28,675 nucleotides of DNA. Source: CAZEPJ01 sp964514105. Lineage in GTDB: Bacteria > Desulfobacterota > Desulfocorpusculales > Desulfocorpusculum. The notes beneath the pieces were generated by a model that was not told where the DNA came from, did no database searches, and saw only the letters and a program-made list of their open reading frames with translations. Position numbers and translations under genes: made by a program. The stretch is taken from the NCBI GenBank assembly GCA_964514105.1, contig CAZEPJ010000056.1, positions 1-28,675 on the forward strand, read 5' to 3'. Positions 25,754-28,675 of the stretch are shown piece after piece (within the stretch, counting starts at the first letter, position 1; each line of letters begins with the position of its first letter).

Positions 25754-28675
25754 ATGACAAATGCACCCCCCAATGCCACCGGGCCTCCGGACGAGGGCAA
25801 TGCGGCTGCCCCGGCCAGACGCAGTCGCCGCATCCGGCCCGGGTGGATCGGCGCGGCCTCTGTGCTTGCCTTGGCGGCGCTGGGAGGCCTGGCGTATCTC
25901 CTGCTGCCGTTGGGGATCGATACGCCCGGGTTCAAGGGGCTCTTCTGCAGGGCCATCGCGGAGGCCACAGGGCTCAGCGCCACATTGGAGGCCCTGGAGA
26001 TCAAGGACCTGGGGGACCTCCAATGGGAGGGCAGATCCCTCGCCCTTCGAGATCCGTCCACGCGCCGGCTCGTGGCCCAGGCCGCCACCGTCCGAGGCAA
26101 ACTGGCGGGCCAGGGGGCCCTTCGCGGCGAGTTCGCCCTGCGCAACCTGTCCCTGGAGGGAGTGGTGGTCTTCCTGGACCATCTCGCCCCCCAGGCCGCG
26201 GGCCGTTCCCTGCACGGAGCCGCCCCCGGGACGACGTGGCCGGTCTTCCCCCCCCTGACCGTCAAGGATGCGCGCGTGATCCGCACCGTGGCGGGCCGTG
26301 AGGTGGAACTCCGCATGGAAGGAGTGGAGATCCGGCCCTCGGAGGACCGCAGCTTGGCGGCCTTCTCGGGTTGGGGTGAAGTGCGGGGCTCCCGGGGGGA
26401 ACTGGCCCGGTTCACGGCCGCTGGCTCGGCCCGCCCGGATGGGGCGTTCCGGATCAACCTGGAGATGGAGCGAATGGCCCTTGCGTCCTGGGCCCGTTCC
26501 TGGGACCTGGGAGGGCCCGACCTGTATATCGGGGGTGTGGCCGGGATGACCCTCGTCCTAGACGGGCGCCCCGAGGCCGTGCAGTGCCGGGGTCAGTGGC
26601 GTATCCCAGGTCTGACGGTGTCCCTCCCCGGCATCCTCCAGGAGCCGTTCGAGGCCCCCGAGGCGGCGGGCTCCTTCACCGCCAGTTGGTCCCGCCACGC
26701 ATGGTCCGTGCAACTCCACCGGGCGGATGCGGGATGGCTCTCCGTGCAAGGGGACATCGCCGCGGGGGCCTCGGGATTGCAGGGGCGGTTCACGGTGTCT
26801 CCCTTTGCCTTCGAGCCGGTCGTCCGTCACTTGGGAGAGCGGCTCGTGGGAAGGGGGCTGCATGCCTTTTTCCGCCAGAACCTGAGGTCCGGCCAGGGGC
26901 GCGAAGCCACATTCGCCTTCGGCGGAGGCTCGGGGGGGCGGGGTGGCCTCACCATGACCCTGGACTTCCAGAAGGCCTCCATCCTTTTCGACCCTCGGCT
27001 CCAACCGCTGAGCGATCTGTCGGGCACCCTGGTGTGGCAGGGGGACCGGGTGGACTTCCAGGATCTCCAGGGCACGTACCGGGGGCACGCCGTAAGCCCC
27101 ATGGAGGCTTCCATCACCGACATCGGACGCACCTCTTTGCTGGAGGGAAGATTCGCTCTGGCCTTAGAGCCCCTTCAGCTGGTGGAGCTCTTCCAGTCCA
27201 TCTCCCTCCAGGCCGGGGGGCCCCCGGCCGAGTTGCGCCTCAAGGGTGAGTCCACCATGGACCTCCGGTTGCGCAAGGGGCTACTGGGTGGAAGCCCCCT
27301 GGAGTACGAAGCCCGCATCGGGCTCAGACACGTATCCGGGACCCTTCCCGGGGGCGCGGCAAACTGGCAGGTCTCCCGGGGGGAACTGATGGCGACCCCG
27401 GGGCGGTTGGAGGTCCTGGATCTGGCGGGGGAGTTGGCGGAGTTTTCGGGTCGCGCCCGTGGGGGCGTCGACCAGTGGGGCGGAGGATCTCCCCGACTGG
27501 CGTTGGAGGGGAAAGTCGAGGGCTCGGCCAAGGCCCTGGCCCGGCTGGCTGCACGCTCCCTGCCCGGCCTTGAGGTTGCCCCGGGGGGGACCAGCACCAT
27601 CGCCTTCTCACTGACGGGCCCCGTGGTCCTGCCCTTGATCTCCGTCTCGTGGGATCTGGAGCACATGGGGTTGGCGTACGGAGGGCACTGGGAGAAGCCC
27701 GTGGGCTGGGGGCTCGTCCTGGAGGCGTCCCTCGAGAAGGCCCCGGGCGGGGCCTGGCGCCTGGTTCACGGGAGCGCCCGGGGCCCCGGGGGGGGGCTCC
27801 AGGGCGAGGGATGGTTGGCCGCGGGGGCCGGGGAGCGAAGTTGGCTTCATCTTTGGGCCAGGCGTTTTCCCGTGGATCTGGCCGCGGGGCAGATCCCCGC
27901 CCTGCGCGGAAAGCTCCGGGGGGGGGAGATGGATCTCCGGGGGGAGCTGTATTGGGGGCGGGATCGGCACTGGGTCGCCACGCTCTCCCCCAGGGGCGTC
28001 GTAATCCCCCAGGATCTCCTTGGACATGAGATCCGGATCGTCTCCGGGAACCTGATCCTGTCCGAGGGATGGCACAGTGCCGACCCGCTGGAGCTGGAGG
28101 TCCTGGGGAGGCGGTACGGGCTCCGGGGGCGGCTGCGGCCCCGAGGCGAAGGTTTTTCCCTCGAGGGGCGCCTGCAGGGAGATGAACTCCGTCTGGATCC
28201 CTGGATCTTCCCCGGCGGCGGCAAGGGAATGGCGGACCGGGATTCCACCGGGTCCACCCCCTTTCCCATGAATCGGTGGCTCCAGGCATTGCCCGATTCC
28301 TTCCTGGACCTGGAGTTGGGGGGTTTGGGGCTGCTCGATTTCGTGTTCAAGGATGTGAAAGGGCGCCTGGTGGTTCGGGGCGACAGCCTGATCCTGGAGG
28401 GCGCCGTGGCTGAGCTGGAAGGGGGGCGTGTGGCCGCAGAGGCGCGATTGGACGGCCAGGGGAACTTCTGGCTGGGGGGAGGGGTCGATGATGCCAACGC
28501 CGGGGCCGTCCTGGCCAAGCTGGGGTTTCAGGAGGAACTCATCGAAGGCCCGCTTCACTTTCAGGCGGGGGTGGGGGGGCAGTTGGTGGGGAAACGGGCC
28601 GGCAGGCACGAGGGCAACATAGAGTTGGAGATCGGCCGGGGGGTCATTCGCAAGTTCCCGGTGTTGGCCAACATC
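25754..28675 (+). CDS. AsmA/YhdP-like envelope protein, partial at the right edge
   Basis: The frame is open for 974 codons from the ATG at 25754 to the last base, so the 3' end lies outside. A cytoplasmic basic N-terminus (residues 20-28) and one membrane helix (about 31-51) are followed by a very long, glycine-rich, beta-strand-like periplasmic region with many short alternating hydrophobic strands. The visible end, GVIRKFPVLAN, resembles the C-terminal AsmA-like motif that normally lies close to the end of these proteins. AsmA-like proteins (YhdP, TamB, YdbH) form lipid-carrying bridges between the membranes in E. coli; that role here is inference. No frame upstream extends the start because a TGA lies at 25718-25720 in frame. 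Confidence 0.82.
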   Translation, partial: MTNAPPNATGPPDEGNAAAPARRSRRIRPGWIGAASVLALAALGGLAYLLLPLGIDTPGFKGLFCRAIAEATGLSATLEALEIKDLGDLQWEGRSLALRDPSTRRLVAQAATVRGKLAGQGALRGEFALRNLSLEGVVVFLDHLAPQAAGRSLHGAAPGTTWPVFPPLTVKDARVIRTVAGREVELRMEGVEIRPSEDRSLAAFSGWGEVRGSRGELARFTAAGSARPDGAFRINLEMERMALASWARSWDLGGPDLYIGGVAGMTLVLDGRPEAVQCRGQWRIPGLTVSLPGILQEPFEAPEAAGSFTASWSRHAWSVQLHRADAGWLSVQGDIAAGASGLQGRFTVSPFAFEPVVRHLGERLVGRGLHAFFRQNLRSGQGREATFAFGGGSGGRGGLTMTLDFQKASILFDPRLQPLSDLSGTLVWQGDRVDFQDLQGTYRGHAVSPMEASITDIGRTSLLEGRFALALEPLQLVELFQSISLQAGGPPAELRLKGESTMDLRLRKGLLGGSPLEYEARIGLRHVSGTLPGGAANWQVSRGELMATPGRLEVLDLAGELAEFSGRARGGVDQWGGGSPRLALEGKVEGSAKALARLAARSLPGLEVAPGGTSTIAFSLTGPVVLPLISVSWDLEHMGLAYGGHWEKPVGWGLVLEASLEKAPGGAWRLVHGSARGPGGGLQGEGWLAAGAGERSWLHLWARRFPVDLAAGQIPALRGKLRGGEMDLRGELYWGRDRHWVATLSPRGVVIPQDLLGHEIRIVSGNLILSEGWHSADPLELEVLGRRYGLRGRLRPRGEGFSLEGRLQGDELRLDPWIFPGGGKGMADRDSTGSTPFPMNRWLQALPDSFLDLELGGLGLLDFVFKDVKGRLVVRGDSLILEGAVAELEGGRVAAEARLDGQGNFWLGGGVDDANAGAVLAKLGFQEELIEGPLHFQAGVGGQLVGKRAGRHEGNIELEIGRGVIRKFPVLANI

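Overview
This is a G+C-rich (about two thirds by eye), densely coded chromosomal segment of a Gram-negative bacterium. Outer-membrane and lipid A type genes (a lipid A acyltransferase homologue, SurA-like lipoproteins, an AsmA-like protein) show the envelope type. A stand-alone F0 operon (atpZ-atpI-atpB-atpE, no subunit b or F1 genes), a c subunit made with a signal-peptide-like leader, and an alpha-type glycyl-tRNA synthetase suggest Desulfobacterota or a relative (former Deltaproteobacteria). The lineage is inference from family knowledge; no search was run. I saw no tRNA, rRNA, insertion sequence, CRISPR array or phage gene.

Layout. 103-1826 (+): F0 part of ATP synthase, closed by a clear intrinsic terminator. 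1888-11274 (-): one run of genes transcribed mfd, a damaged parvulin-type lipoprotein gene, an intact SurA-like lipoprotein gene, pdxA, uvrA. It joins transcription-coupled repair and nucleotide excision repair (Mfd, UvrA) with periplasmic folding and pyridoxal phosphate synthesis. 11526-14278 (+): an ornithine cyclodeaminase-family gene behind a good sigma70-type promoter, then recO and glyQ. The glyQ partner glyS is absent. 14223-16593 (-): a RodZ-like membrane protein, an LpxL-like acyltransferase and a DUF374 acyltransferase, probably one envelope operon.

16742-22707 (-) is the most unusual part: a Ser/Thr phosphorylation cassette. It encodes a membrane CHASE2-domain kinase, a cytoplasmic GAF-domain protein whose kinase domain has lost the catalytic HRD motif (HGG instead), a PP2C-type phosphatase and a two-FHA-domain protein. 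Sensor/writer, apparent pseudokinase, eraser and phospho-reader lie in one transcription direction behind a strong-looking promoter at 22799-22826. Both kinases share a related TPR-like linker, so one arose by duplication with exchange of the input domain.

23013-25487 (+): comEC, the DNA-uptake channel. 25754-28675 (+): the first 974 codons of a large AsmA-like envelope protein that runs off the right edge; its predicted promoter lies so close to the ATG that the mRNA may be nearly leaderless.
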